64,000 nucleotides of DNA from Mucor racemosus (taxonomy: Eukaryota; Mucoromycota; Mucoromycetes; Mucorales; Mucoraceae), in the NCBI GenBank assembly GCA_027405735.1, contig JAPEHQ010000014.1:1612001-1676000 (forward strand), written 5' to 3'. Below, piece by piece: positions 12,901 to 25,689 of the stretch (position 1 is its first letter; each line of letters begins with the position of its first letter). The translations under genes and the position numbers were made by a program. The notes beneath the pieces were generated by a model. That model was given only the letters and a program-made list of their open reading frames with translations, did not search any database and had not been told where the DNA came from.

Positions 12901-15900
12901 AAATGTTACTTACCAAATGACATTTCCTCATCATTGTACAACCGAGAGCAATAAGAGGAGTAGTGGCAAAACCCCATTCTTCAGCACCAAGTAAACAAGC
13001 AATGGCAACATCACGGCCTGTCTTGATTTGACCATCAGTTTGAACAATAACACGACCACGTAAATCGTTGAGTACCAAGGTTTGTTGAGTTTCTGCAAGA
13101 CCCAATTCCCAAGGAAGACCAGCATATTTGATACCAGTCCAACGAGAAGCACCAGTACCACCATCATGGCCAGCAATCAAAATATGATCAGCCTTTGCCT
13201 TTGCAACACCAGCAGCGACAATACCAACACCAACTTCAGATACAAGTTTGACTGAAATACGAGCACGAGGATTTGCACATTTGAGATCGTAAATCAATTG
13301 CTTCAAATCTTCAATTGAATAAATATCATGATGAGGAGGTGGGGAAATCAAACCAATACCAGGAGTAGTTTTACGAGTACTAGCGATTTCTTCAGATACT
13401 TTAGGACCGGCCAATTCACCACCTTCACCAGGCTTGGCGCCTTGAGCCATCTTGATTTGAAGCTCATCCGAGTCAGCGAGATAAAAACTAGTTACACCAA
13501 AACGACCAGAAGCAACCTGTTTGATAGCAGAACGAAGAGTAACACCGTCAATTTCTTTTTGAGATCTTTCTGGCTTTTCACCACCTTCACCAGTGTTGGA
13601 TTTGCCACCAAGTTTATTCATTGCAGCAGCTAATGCAGTATGTGCTTCCCAAGAAATAGAACCATAAGACATGGCACCAGTAACAAAACGCTTGACAATG
13701 GAATCCCAAGATTCAACTTGTTCAATTGGAATCTCTTTACGTCCTTCAAAGTTAAAATCAAGCATACCACGAAGCGTACATTTCTTGATAGCATCATGAG
13801 CGTTTTTAGCATAAGCATCATATGAAATTTGATTTTTACGACGAACGGCATCTTGCAAATTAGCAATACCAGAAGGTTCAGCAATATGAGCTTCACCGCC
13901 ATCACGCCAATGGTATTCACCAGATTCAGGAAGATCTACAGGTTGAACAATATTGCGAGTAGGATAAGCACTTTCATGCAATGTCAAAGCATCCAATGCA
14001 AAGATATCAAATGTAGCGCCCTTAATACGAGAGGCGGTACCAGCGAAACAACGACTGATAACAGTATCATCAACACCAAGAGCCTCAAAGATTTGAGCAC
14101 CCTTATAGGAAGCTAGAGTAGAGATACCCATCTTACTCATAACCTTCAAAATACTATGATTGACAGCATCAATATAATTGAAAACGAGATGGTCCACAGT
14201 AAATTCAGCACGAACAGCACCCTCGCGATGAAGTTTCATCATAGACTCCATAGCAAGATAAGGGCAAATAGCATCAGCACCATAACCAAGGAGGACACAG
14301 AAATGATGTACTTCTCTAGCCTCGGCAGTTTCAACCATAAGAGAGACTCTACTACGTTTCTTGTTTCTAACCAAATGATGATGAACACCACCAACAGCGA
14401 TGAGAGATGAGATGGATACGCGATCAGCAGAAACAGCACGATCGGATAAGATGACTACCTTGTAGCCTTGATCAATAGATGAGGAAACTTCTTCACAGAT
14501 TCGCTCAAGAGCATTAATATAGCCTTGTACACCATCAGTTTTGTCAAATGTAATATCAATAGTGGCAACTTTCCAATCAGAAAACAAATCAGACATAGAT
14601 CTAACAACTTCTAATTCTTCCATTTTCAATATAGGAGAAGATAAGGTTAATTTGCGACATTGGGCCTCATCCATTTCAAGAATATTGCCTTCAGGACCAA
14701 CATAGCATTCGAGAGACATGACAATTTCTTCACGGATAGGATCGATGGGAGGATTGGTTACTTGAGCAAAGAGTTGACGAAAGTATTCATATAAAAGACG
14801 AGGTTGTTCAGATAAACATGCAAGTACAGTATCATTACCCATAGAACCCACTGGTTCTTTGCCACTGGAAATCATAGGCAACATCAACAAGTTAAATTGC
14901 TCCAATGTATAGCCGAACGCCTTTAAACGAGGATCGGTTCTAATAGTAGTATCATCCAATTGAATAGATTTAGCATTCCCTTTTGTAGCAGCTACAATAT
15001 CTTGCAAATCGATCTTGTTATTCTTGACCCATTCAACAAAAGGTTTCTTATTAGCAGTTTCAAGTTTCAACTGAGTGTCATCAACAATGATACCCTTGAC
15101 AGTATCTACTAGAAGCATACGGCCTGGTTGAAGACGACCCTTTTGTACAACGGTTTCGGGTTCAACAAATACGGTACCAACCTCAGATGCACATACCATA
15201 ATGTCATCAGATGTCAAATAGAAACGACAAGGACGTAAACCATTTCTATCAAGAGAGGCACCACAGTAGCGACCATCAGAGAAAGTGAAAAGAGCAGGGC
15301 CATCCCAAGGTTCCATCAAAGAAGCTGCCCATTCATAAAATGCCTTTTTCTCTGGGCTCATATCAGGATTATTTTGCCATGCCTCGGGAACCATCATCAT
15401 GACAGCTTCAGGCAATGTTAAAACACCATTTACTACCAATAATTCCAATACATTATCAAATGCAGCAGAATCAGAACCACCTTCTTCAATAATGGGATAT
15501 AACAAATCTAATTCATCACCAAATTTATCGGAAGTCATGACACCTTCACGAGATCTCATCCAGTTTTTATTACCACGCAAGGTATTGATTTCACCTATTT
15601 AATTGATTATTGAGTCATTAGCATGATACATTCATAAACCTTAACCCTAAATCTAATCATTTTTGCAACCCAATTTCACACAAAGATAAGAAACTTACCA
15701 TTATGAGCAGACCAACGCATAGGCTGAGCGCGATCCCAAGAAGGAAAAGTATTTGTAGAGAAACGAGAATGAACCAAAGCCAAATGAGAAGCATATTGAA
15801 CATTTACTAAATCATAATAATACAAAAATACTTGCTTAGTAGTCAATTGACCCTTATAAACAATGATCTTATTAGATAAAGAACAAATATAAAACCATTT

Positions 15901-16526
15901 TTTCATGGTAAGAGTATGAGTAGCGTGTTTACGCAAAACATACAATTGACGCTCAAAGTGGCCCTCATCAAATGAATTTGCGTTTTTAAGCACAATGAAG
16001 GGTTGGAAGATTGCAGGCTCTTTTGATTTAGCACTAGGACCTAAAATAGTTGAATCAACTGGAACTTTACGCCATCCAAGGATTTTCAAATCCAATGCAT
16101 CGGCCAATTTTCCAAAGACTTGCTGACATTCCTCGACATCTTTCATAAACAAATTACCTACAGCATAATGACCTTCTTCAGGCAATGTGATTCCAAGTTC
16201 GCGAGATGTCTCATTGACAAAGAATTGATGAGGAATTGCTACATTAAAGAAGATTAATAAATCAATTAAATAATATACATAACCCACGACAACTTACATG
16301 TGAGAATACCACTACCATCGCCATCTCTAATATCAGCACCACTGGCACCACGATGGGTCATATTACATAAAACATCATTTGCATCACTAACAATTTTGTG
16401 TGAACTATCACCTTTCACATGTACGATGAATCCAACACCACACGCATCTTTTTCAAGTTCCGGATTATAAAGTCCTTGGGCATGAGGAATAGCGGAAGCC
16501 CATGATTTATTATCAATTTCTGCCAT
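9907..16526 (-). CDS. GLT1: Glutamate synthase (NAD(P)H-GOGAT), single-chain fungal type
   Basis: Five exons: 16298-16526, 15699-16238, 12914-15594, 11335-12860 and 9907-11116. They sum to 6186 bp and close in frame to 2061 aa, normal for a fungal fused GOGAT. The enzyme converts 2-oxoglutarate plus glutamine to two glutamates and completes the GS/GOGAT ammonium route. Domains in order: class II glutamine amidotransferase, with catalytic Cys29 in KDACGVGF behind a short propeptide; central domain; FMN/synthase domain (about residue 870 on) with the 3Fe-4S signature [15 protein letters not shown]; gltB C-terminal beta-helix ([13 protein letters not shown]); then the beta-subunit-like part with cysteine clusters [16 protein letters not shown] and CPAPCESAC, the FAD fold [13 protein letters not shown] and the NAD(P) fold [12 protein letters not shown]. 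Intron 3 falls inside the 3Fe-4S motif, between CHL and NTC. The 218-bp last intron has a long A-run near its 5' splice site. No lesions were seen. NADH versus NADPH preference cannot be read by eye. Confidence 0.97.
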
Positions 16527-18285
16527 GAATGTAATTTATATTTTTATTATTTAATGCAAGTTTTTTTTGGAATGTAAAAAGAAAAGAAAAAGGGTGGAAG
16601 AATCCGGATTGTTGTGAGGAAAAAAAAAAAAAAAAGTGAAAAAAAAAGCGAAACATTTTATATAGCTTTTCTAGATTTGCACCATGAAAAAAAAAAACAA
16701 GTATTTAGTCAAATACCCGCAGATTTATTACCAAAAATTTCAGTTAAAATGGTAACCATCGACATAAAAATAAATTTATGTTCAATTGACATGCATGTTG
16801 CACAAAAAAAAGCTTGCATCTCTTATTGAAATTTATTGAATTTTCATGTTTATCAAAATCACTTTTTTTATATTTCATCATTTAATTACGTATCTCTTGA
16901 ATTATGTAGTTATCTATACTCTTACCGAACTGATCCGATGACTAGATGCCTAAAAAGGGTTGCAGTTGATTCATATTTTTACGAGGAGGAAGAATGAAAT
17001 CATAAAAAGTCGTGATTAACTCGAGATCTAATCAACCTATCAAACAACTAACCTGCACTTCAATTATGATAAAAGCACATCATTCGCTGGATGCTGTGTT
17101 CTTGTGCTGCTTCGGTGATTTACCCACACCCGGGCAAAACGGGAAAAAAAAAAGTAAAATGTTTAATAACACAATGTCATGAAGGGAAGGGAGATATAAT
17201 AATTACAGTCTGTTAATTTATCATAGGAACAAACTATGAAACCAAACAGAAATATTGAGTTTTAATAGCATTTTATAGAGCTTATTTAAAGGCAAAGGGC
17301 TGACCAAAGATTTATCGCTGTCTCGAATCATCCTATCACAAGAGGTTTTAGAATCTAATCTTTGAAAAAAACTTAAAAGCCGTTCAACTTTAAATCTAAA
17401 GTTTTCGTTGTACGAGATGACAAAGTTTGGAGAAACAGGGTGTGATCTAATGCATTTCTTTGTGTTGTGTCTTGATGATTTAGCATCTCATGGTATTTAT
17501 ATTTGCTGTTTGTATATACGAATGACTCTCTATCGCTATTTAACGTCTTTAAAAGCTATTCTATACTTCAATTAGTACTATACAACAAATCTATATAGCG
17601 TAGTACATATTAGCTCCCAATCAAAAATTCACGGTCCTTGTGCAGGTTCTACACCTTGTCTATTTTTTTTTTTTTTTAATAAATTGAACTTGAATCAAAT
17701 TTCTATTCGATCAATTGTCATACATACGTTCGTATGCACGTATTGCATCATGTGAAAATTAAAAGAACTTGTGTCAATTAGCCATATGTTTTCAAATAGC
17801 AGCATACATGTACGTTTTGGGCACTATACCCATACCTGGAATTGTGGATTTGAAAATTTAATAATTCTTATAAGGAGTCATAATGAAATATTTGCGAATG
17901 TGGAAATAAAAAACTGTCGTATATACATGGTTTACAAATAGTTTGAAACATATTATAAGCTAAAATTGCACTAAACGTTTCGTTTCATAAAGTGTAGATA
18001 CACAAACATACAGCTAAATAAGGTATAGCTACCGGTGATATGATGCGTTTTCGCACTCGTTTTAGCAGCAATAATCTAGAAAGTGCCCAAGCACGAATGT
18101 TTTTGAAATTTGTCAGCAAATCCCATAGATAAATACCAGCATTTATCAATTGAATATTTTCTGTAGATCTTCCAATTCTGAATCGATCTGTAATTTTTAA
18201 AAGAAATTGCTTTGTAAATTCAATTTTTTTTTGTGTTGCTGAGGTTTGCTTTTAGGCCAGTAATCTGTTTTAAAGTCTTGTTCAG
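16527..18285. other. Intergenic region, no gene recognised
   Basis: Upstream flank of glutamate synthase. The first 300 bp hold several A-runs (16619-16650, 16686-16700) typical of leader or promoter DNA. The rest is AT-rich, with many stops in all frames and T-runs (for example near 17660). I see no tRNA, repeat boundary or conserved protein motif. Confidence 0.5.
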
Positions 18286-18542
18286 TGAAATGTCAAAACA
18301 GTGGATAGAAACAATCTTGCCAAAATATTATACTCTTTATTAACAGCATATACATCCAGAGGATATATTTATATACTTTTTATTGTAGCTATTACTCGGA
18401 ATTACTATCTAGGGACATTATATATATCAATTATATAATAAGGACACATATAAATCGACGTAGATACATGTCAATTTACTATAATACCGAATATGGACCG
18501 AAACCTTGGATGTGCGACTTAAGTTATAATATTGACATAACA
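18286..18542 (-). mobile_element. Diverged solo LTR of the chromovirus family (F)
   Basis: It starts TGAAATGTCAAAA and ends ATTGACATAACA in plus orientation, the same termini and general body (AATCTTGCC, ATTACT, CCTTGGATGTG) as the 220-bp LTRs at 44914 and 50672. Here it is 257 bp with many substitutions. Flanking 5-mers (TTCAG, AGCAG) no longer match. It is evidence that the family was active long before the intact copy inserted. The strand is given to agree with the coding strand of the full element. Confidence 0.8.
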
Positions 18543-18829
18543 AGCAGGCACAAGTAGAAACAGCAGGAAACCAAGTGATTTTTGTGATTTTTCTCTATGC
18601 ACATTAACTAATGGAAGCTGATGTACATCTGAAATACTTTTAGCACCTATTATTACCTATATCCATGGAGAATTGCAGCTTGGATCATTGTCCATAGAGA
18701 TCGTATTAATTGCTTGTAATAAAATTGCGCAGCAACTATAAGCACACTTTAGCGATATTTTTCTCGATACACTGTAGGCTGCAGAAGTTAACATTTGATA
18801 TCATATTGTTCAAGATGTGTATCTACTAT

Positions 18830-20280
18830 CTTTTATCCAAAAATAGAAGTGTTAATACCAGAATATAAGCGTATTGCGCAAACATTAACCAAAAATTGGC
18901 CTTGAATTGATTGTAAAAAATTAAGCATATAACCTGGGGCGTCAATTTTTTGCATCCACAAGATAGATCCAATTAAAAGCGACTCTGCATTTTTTATTTC
19001 AGCGAAAAATATTAGTTTTTCGTCGACATAATCCAAACAATAGTTCACATGTTCACATTACAGCTTATAGCCTAATGAAAACTGAGTTCCAAAAATTGGC
19101 TTGATGACAAAACGATCAAAAATGATTAAAAAACCAAAATTGTTTAAATGTTCATGAACTGCAAAGTAAGTAGACCTAGGGTATTAAATGTTTTTTGTAC
19201 AGTTTTAAATTCTGCATCCATCCATATAAAATTTGAAAAAAAGCTTCATGTAAAATTGTGCACAAAATGCAATTGAAATTTTAGAGGTTTTTTGAAGATA
19301 CACATCACTTTTTATAATTATATTCAAAATATAATAAATGGTAATGATGTGCAAAAAAATTATCTATCGATCGAAATATTATTTAACTTTTTAGCTACAG
19401 TTTTCGTAGAGAAAACAAGATTTTTGTCCAATTTTTTTTCAGTTTCAGAATTTGGGATGATGGTATATAAGGGGAAAATGGACGCTAGAAACGGAGGTAT
19501 CTTTTTGTACACATTTTTGAGGATATTTCCACGAAAAATCAATATTTTGAAAAACCCTAAATTGGATCTAAGAGAGCTCAACGAGCGTAATGAAATGAAT
19601 GTAAAAAAAATGTTGCTCAATTTAGCCAATATTTTGAAACCTACTATAGAAATTCCAAAAAAATGAAAAAAAAAATAAAAGTGCTCAGAATTTTTTTATA
19701 TTATAATATGTTATAAAGCACTTTAAAACAAGCAAATTTTATTATTAGCAAAAGTTAGTATAGCTTAATTTTTTCTAGAGATATGAAGCCTCAAAGTTTT
19801 CAATCCATTAGCAGTAAAATGCGCGTAAAAAATCTGAAACCTTAGCACTGAAAAATTAATACCAACTGCAAAAAATAGGATATTTCTAGATACTTGCTTT
19901 TGGATTAAAGCTGAACATCTCAGATACATTGGCATATAATTTTTTCTTGGTGTTATTTAGTGAAAAAAAAAGTAGAGTAGGGATGAAAAATCAGGCCCAG
20001 TTTTCAAGGAAAACGCAGTGAATTTTACGCGTTTTTGAGTCTTTCGTGAGGTATAAAATAAATTTAGGAATAGGTAGTATTATAATCCGATTAATTTACA
20101 TATTTCTAGTAGTGTCTAAGGTATATCCTAAGAATGTTTAATATGAGGTTGGTTATAGAAACGAGGGCATGCTCCAATTTTGAAGACTGAAAAGTATGAA
20201 AATTCAATTTTTGCTCGACCAGCTTATACAGTACTTGTAAATTTGGCTGGTAAAACGCGGCTCGACACCAATGCTAGAAT
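18830..20280 (+). repeat. R2 repeat, copy b
   Basis: Second copy of the R2 repeat, parallel to 5180-6850 but without the solo LTR. It holds the sister of the R2 ORF; its longest open frame runs 19292-19666. At its right end, 20236-20277 (GTAAATTTGGCTGG...CGGCTCGACAC) also resembles 4216-4255 and the reverse complement of about 41280-41320, which links R2 and R1 margins. No enzyme motif was recognised. Confidence 0.6.
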
Positions 20281-20405
20281 GGAGTGGAACCTTTATCTAA
20301 ATATATCAGATTGCTAATCAAGTTTGTCAGCTATAGATTGCAATTGTTTAGCTTCTATAAAAAATAAAAAAAATTATTTTTTATTATTATCAAGTTGGAA
20401 TTAGG

Positions 20406-22924
20406 TCAGCCCATTTGGGCCGATTCAGCCCAAATGGGCCGACAATAAATCAACGTTTTTGAATGGAAGGGAATTTGATTTTTTAAAATCTCGTATTTGG
20501 CTTCAGAAGTTCAGGGCATACATTGATATTTTTTTTTTGTTTGAAATTATTTTCATTATTTACTATTTATTAAATTTTGCTTTTAAAGTTTCCCTAATTT
20601 ATATTCAAAAATCTGAAAGTCATGCCTCCCGCTAACAGTAAACTCGCTATTAACGTACTTGTATCAATAAGCAAACGTTTCATCAACAACGTAGAGGCTG
20701 AAAGCATCTTACGCGATAAGTACGATTGGAATACACCCCTTTTGAGCTTCAAGGGAGTGACAACTGGCCGTTCAGAGGTCAACAACAGAGTTCTGTATGA
20801 TGTTGTCTTGAACGAGGTACCAGGTATTACATTGACCATTAAGCAAGGTTGTATCAAGTATCTTGGTCCTGTTGAAGTCCCTGTTTCCGAAAGTACAGTA
20901 GCTCCAGAGGTTGTTAATGTACCCATCGCGAGCGAGGACCTTCTGGAGGACGCTATTCAGGAAGAAGAAGAGGAAGATGTTGAGATTGACTTGACTCCTG
21001 CTGAAGGATGGAGTGCTGGAGAAGTTTTTATTGATAACAGGCTTTGTAATGTAAGTTATCAAAATGAGAAAGCAAAACTAATGTTATCCAATGCAAAATA
21101 TGCCACTCCCTTGGAATATTTCTTGTTTTTTTTACCATTGGCCCACTTTCATCGCATCATTGGTAACATCAACATTCATGCAAGAAATGTTAACAATTCT
21201 TGGTCTGATCTTACTTTCAATGAGTATTTGATGTGGATTGCGCTCCTCACTGTCATGACAGTACTTAAACATTCAGACCGTAAGGCATATTGGAGACAAG
21301 GATCAAGTCATTTTATGATGAGCATCAACTTCTCGAGATATATGTCGTTCAAACGATTTAATGATATTATGCGCATGCATTGTTTTGAAGTCCACTCTGC
21401 TGAAAAACAACAGCTTGATCCTTTGTATCAGATTCGCTCAACCATTGATGCATTCAACAGCCACATGGCAGCTTGTTTAGAACCTGGTAAGTATTTGGTA
21501 ATTGATGAGTCAATGAATCAATGGCTAGGTGTTGGAATGCCCAACTTGAAAAAGGTCCCAAGAAAGCCTCACCCCATCGGTCAAGAATTCAAAACATTGG
21601 CTGACCACCACACTTTCTGCATTGTACGTATGGATACTGTAGGCGATCCTAAACCTAAGGAGTATGATAATGATGCTGGTATGCGTAAGCTGACAGCAAC
21701 TGTCAAAAGCCTGGTAAAACCTTGGTTTGGTAGTGGTCGCACCGTGATTGCGGATTCTTGGTTTGGGTCACCAGAGATGACAACAATGTTATCTAATCTT
21801 GGATTATATTCCATCATGCAGGTAACAAAGCGTCGTTACTGGCCCCGAGGTATGCCTACTACTGATATCGTAGAGCAAGTGGAAGAGGCTCATGGTAGTC
21901 ATTACACGATGATGAAAAACGACCTTAGTAATGGTAGAATCTTTGTATGTGCCTATCGCGATAAGAAGGTTAAGGCCTTTGTATCGTCGTGTGGTACTAC
22001 AATTATGTCAGGTCAAAAAACATTTGTAGGCTGTGATGGTCAACAAGTAACTATCAGACGACCTGCTGTAGTAGATGAGTATGAGACTCATAAGAGTGAG
22101 TAGATATTTTGCGTACATTAAAAGCATATACTGATGATCGCAATACTAGGTTCCGTTGATGCTGCCAACAATCTTCGTGATAATATGACTTCTTACCACG
22201 ATATCATTTCCACTGAAAGGTGGGAGATGCGTTTCTTCGGCTTCTTTTTGGGTATCTGTGAAGCTAATGCGTTTAGCTCTTTTCGAGTATTCGCAAAAGA
22301 TGGGGAAATATCCCATAGTTCCTTCAAGGATACTTTGGCTTGGACCCTTCTTTCGCATTGTGAGGAGTTGGCTCGTGGCCCTGATGCCACTGAGTCGATT
22401 TCCAATGACCAAAGAGTACTTAGAAGTTGTGGAACGCATTCATATGTCACCATGAAAGGAGAGGATGGTAAAAAACGCATCAGATTAGGATGTGCCAGTT
22501 GCTATCGTTCTGGCTTATGTGGTACAAGAGTGGAAAAATCGTGTAGCTGCGACCCACATACACCTATGTGTAAATCGTGCTATACTGCACATTTACAGGA
22601 CGTTTGGGCTCGCCAACAACATGTAAATAATTCTTTGTAACTGCAAGTATATTTCTATTAATTTTTTTAAATAAAATTGTCCTAACTTTCAAGAATACCA
22701 ACTGTCTAAAAAGTCGGCCCAAATGGGCGTACTCAATTTTTGAAAAACAGCCTTCACAAGATGGACGATTAATGGCTCATTTATCACTTTTTTTGAAAAA
22801 AACAAAAAAGATCGTATAGAGAAACACTGTCTTCTCATGGCAGACTTAATCATTATTTGATATATAGTCTTTGTGGAGAAAAATTTATTTTTAAATGGTC
22901 GGCCCAAATGGGCTGATCGGGGTA
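20406..22924 (+). mobile_element. piggyBac-type DNA transposon, apparently complete
   Basis: The transposase gene is bracketed by palindromic GCCCAAATGGGC/GCCCATTTGGGC motifs: two at the left end (about 20408-20440) and two at the right (about 22715 and 22903). The outer ends read inversely alike: GGTCAGCCCATTTGGGCCGA on the left, and CGATCAGCCCATTTGGGCCG in reverse complement on the right. Both sit next to an ATTA/TAAT tetranucleotide instead of the canonical TTAA, so exact ends are uncertain. It could be a recent or still active element, because the transposase frame is intact. Confidence 0.7.
20622..22640 (+). CDS. piggyBac (DDE_Tnp_1_7) transposase with C-terminal zinc domain
   Basis: Two exons, 20622-22095 and 22150-22640, with a 54-bp GTGAGT...CTAG intron. 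The spliced frame closes at 654 aa (HKS|SVDAANNL). An acidic N-terminal part (run of E/D near residue 110) precedes the transposase core. Core motifs include the first catalytic-type Asp in YLVIDESMNQW (about residue 294) and a second in TVIADSWFGSPEM (about 378). The C-terminal 50 residues carry CASCYRSGLCGTR...CSCDPHTPMCKSC, a cysteine-rich zinc-binding end as in other piggyBac proteins. No stop or frameshift was seen. It cuts and pastes the element, normally at TTAA. A domesticated role is possible but unsupported, since end motifs still flank it. Confidence 0.92.
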
Positions 22925-23988
22925 ATCTCTACTTGTTATTAAAAGACGTTCCGTAAAGGAAAAAATTCAATAACAAAGACTACTCTAGTACTTAAAATAC
23001 CCCGTCCATTTTACGTCTTCTGCGTGCGATTCATCATTTCGGTATATTAGCAAGTAGTCCTAGCAATACTCCTGTTACCAAGCCTAGCTTACAAGTAACG
23101 ATTTTAAGCCAAAGCAGCTTTGTCAGCACTCATCTCTGCGTTGTACTTGATTTATGGAATTAAGTACTTGTAACAGTTACAACTTGCCAAAGCACTCTAA
23201 AATTGAATATATTCAATTTTCACAGTGTATTACGAACTCAATAGAAGCTTCATTGCTTAAATAACATTGAAATTGTGCGACATATGCCATATGCCCAAAT
23301 TATTTCGCAATACGCAGCGTAAATTCATCAATTAAACTTAAAAATGTAAAATAATTTTGGATTACGCTTCGTTCTTTTGAAGTATAGCGATTCTACTAGA
23401 GAGTTCAGCTCCTGGTATCAGAAGTATGCTCGAAAGTTACAGGAAATATTTGCTCCGGAGAGCAAATCAACTAACCAGAAATACAGCCCCTGAGCGGAGA
23501 CCAGATGTTAAAATTTGGTAATTTAAGACAGAAATGAATTCGCATTTCTAAAAAATACTTTTACCTAGAAAAGAGTACGTGGTTTGTGGAACTGAATCGT
23601 GATAAAATTATGTACTATATATAGTGTACTCAAGTATTTTTCTTAATCATAATTGCCTTTTTTTTTTTGCACAATTTTCATATTGGCCAATTGAGTATAC
23701 TAATTTCTTGTCTATTTGATTAATTATATTAATGAAAAAAAAAAAAAAAAGTGCACTCTTCTGATGTTAGAAACTATTCATATCATACTTCTTTGTTTGA
23801 CAATCTATCTTTAATTACCTAAAAAAATCCTTCAAGCAGCAATTAAAATCGCGGACCTAGCACTACTTTTATAATTTCCGCGAATTGCTGTACAACACAA
23901 CTTGTCTATCAAAAATACATATATAAAAAGCCAATAAATTCTTTTAGCTAAAAAAAACCCCCTTTTTTTTTTATTTTTATGACATTAT
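22925..23988. other. Intergenic region, no gene recognised
   Basis: Lies between the piggyBac right end and the Dsk2 stop codon. AT-rich with a T-run (23659-23669), an A-run (about 23734) and no open frame of interest. The last 100 bp presumably include the Dsk2 3' UTR. Confidence 0.5.
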
Positions 23989-25118
23989 TTATATATTTCC
24001 ACTGAAAAGCATCTCAATAGCAGCATTGACGTTACCACCAGTTGCTGTTAAAGCTCTAATATTCTTTGCAGCATCCCAAAAACCCATTTCATTTAGTTGT
24101 TGTAATTGAACTTGGAATCTTTCTTCGGGAGAGCGAGTGTCGGCAGGAGATGAAGTAGGTGATGCGTTAGGATTTCCAAAAAGTGCTGCCATACGTTGCT
24201 GTAATTGAGGATCGATAGGAGGTACATTACCGAATCCAGCAAAAGGATTTTGCTGTTGTTGTTGTTGTGATTGTTGATCATTTGTAGTAGGAGCGGCAGG
24301 AGGAGACATCATAGCAGCGAAAGGATTAGCAGCACCAGCACCAAAACCGGGAGCGGCATTGGCACCTCCATTAGCACCTTGCATAGCAGATGACATTGTA
24401 GCCATTTGACGAATCATGTCAGGATTAGATAACATTTGTCTAAATTCAGGAGATTGCATCATATTACGGATTTCTGGACCCATACCAGACAATTGAGGAT
24501 TAGTTTGAATAATAGAATCGAGAACGGCAGGATTTTGAAGAACATTAGACATGTATTGAGCAAACATGGGATTTTGCAACATTTGATTAGTCATATTGGG
24601 ATCCATAGCTCCAAAACTATTGCCCATAGCACCTGCTCCGAAACCAGAACCAAACATGTTGAATGGGTTGCTTTGTGAATCGGCTGGCATACCGGCAAAT
24701 CCTGCAAATGGGTTAGCATTGGGTGCTTGTGTTGTTTGTGAATTATCTGTTGATGGTGGTGTATTTGCTGTAACAGAAGTTGCGGCATTGGGAGTAGAAG
24801 CAACAGGATTAGCAGTGGCAGGTGCAGCTAAAAATTAGTTTTTTTTAATATTGTTACTATAGAGCATCCAATATAAGCCTTACCTTTAGGTCCCCCACCC
24901 TTTACCATATGAATTGTATTACCATCAGCCACCTTACAATCAGCTAAGGTATCAGGATCCTTCAATACACGACCTGAATAAATAAGACGTTGTCTTTCTG
25001 CAGGAACCTCGGTTTGTTCAGCAATGGCATTTTTTAAATCCAATACAGTTTTATCTGTATCGATAGCAATGACAAACTTTTTATCGCTAGAAGATTTAAT
25101 ATTTACGTTGATGGTCAT
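23989..25118 (-). CDS. DSK2: Ubiquilin/Dsk2 ubiquitin-shuttle protein
   Basis: Two exons, 24884-25118 and 23989-24827, split by a 56-bp intron, giving 357 aa. The N-terminal ubiquitin-like domain (MTINVNIKSSSDKKFVIAID to IHMVKGGG, residues 1-77) docks on the proteasome. The middle is rich in N, P, M, G and Q and has STI1-type helices (QMLQNPMFAQYMSNVLQNPA, then EFRQMLSNPDMIRQMATM). The C-terminal UBA domain (FQVQLQQLNEMGFWDAAKNI to AAIEMLFSGN) binds polyubiquitin through the MGF loop. UBL-STI1-UBA order and length match yeast Dsk2 (373 aa) closely. The start is the ATG that directly opens the UBL; an upstream in-frame ATG at 25301 lies in AT-rich leader and is unlikely. Confidence 0.95.
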
Positions 25119-25689
25119 TTTACTTTTTTTTATATTTTTGAAAATAAAGAAATAGAAAAAGGAGGAAAAAATGGAAAACAAAAGAAGAAAATTACCATTA
25201 TCCACAAAAATCCAATATGGCAATTTACGCGGTGGGGGTGACGTGTAAAACGCACCTTTTATAGTATTTATCTGATTTAAAAGTATCACAAATATATCCA
25301 ATCAGATATGTCATTCACATATTGTGAAAGGTACAGAATTGGTCATACCTTGATGTAAAATGCTCACATATCAAAAGTTACCATGATCATATAATTTTTC
25401 TTTACTATTACTGGTACTACGCATTACAATGATAGGTCACAATTGTTATATATATACAGACATTTCGCAGCTGCTGTGCATTCGTAGTTGTCTGTCTATC
25501 CAATAATGCATCGACACAAAAAGAAAACTCCATTTCTTCGTAGTATGGCCCCGATATAACAATTGTAGTAAATTATTAAAACCTCGAATAATAACTATGA
25601 ACGTTTTAATACAAATAAAACATTGGTTTAACATATCAACTAATTACTTGTATTTTTTATTTTGCTACCTTACTATAAAACTATGTAAT
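25119..25689. other. Dsk2 upstream region
   Basis: Non-coding. It contains the likely Dsk2 leader (A/T-rich, 25120-25250) and a short GC-richer patch (25228-25245, GCGGTGGGGGTGACGTG) with a TGACG core that could be a CRE/ATF-type site. No gene was recognised. Confidence 0.35.

Noticed and set aside
20594..21062. Minus-strand ORFs over the piggyBac gene
   Set aside because: Opposite-strand shadows of the transposase.
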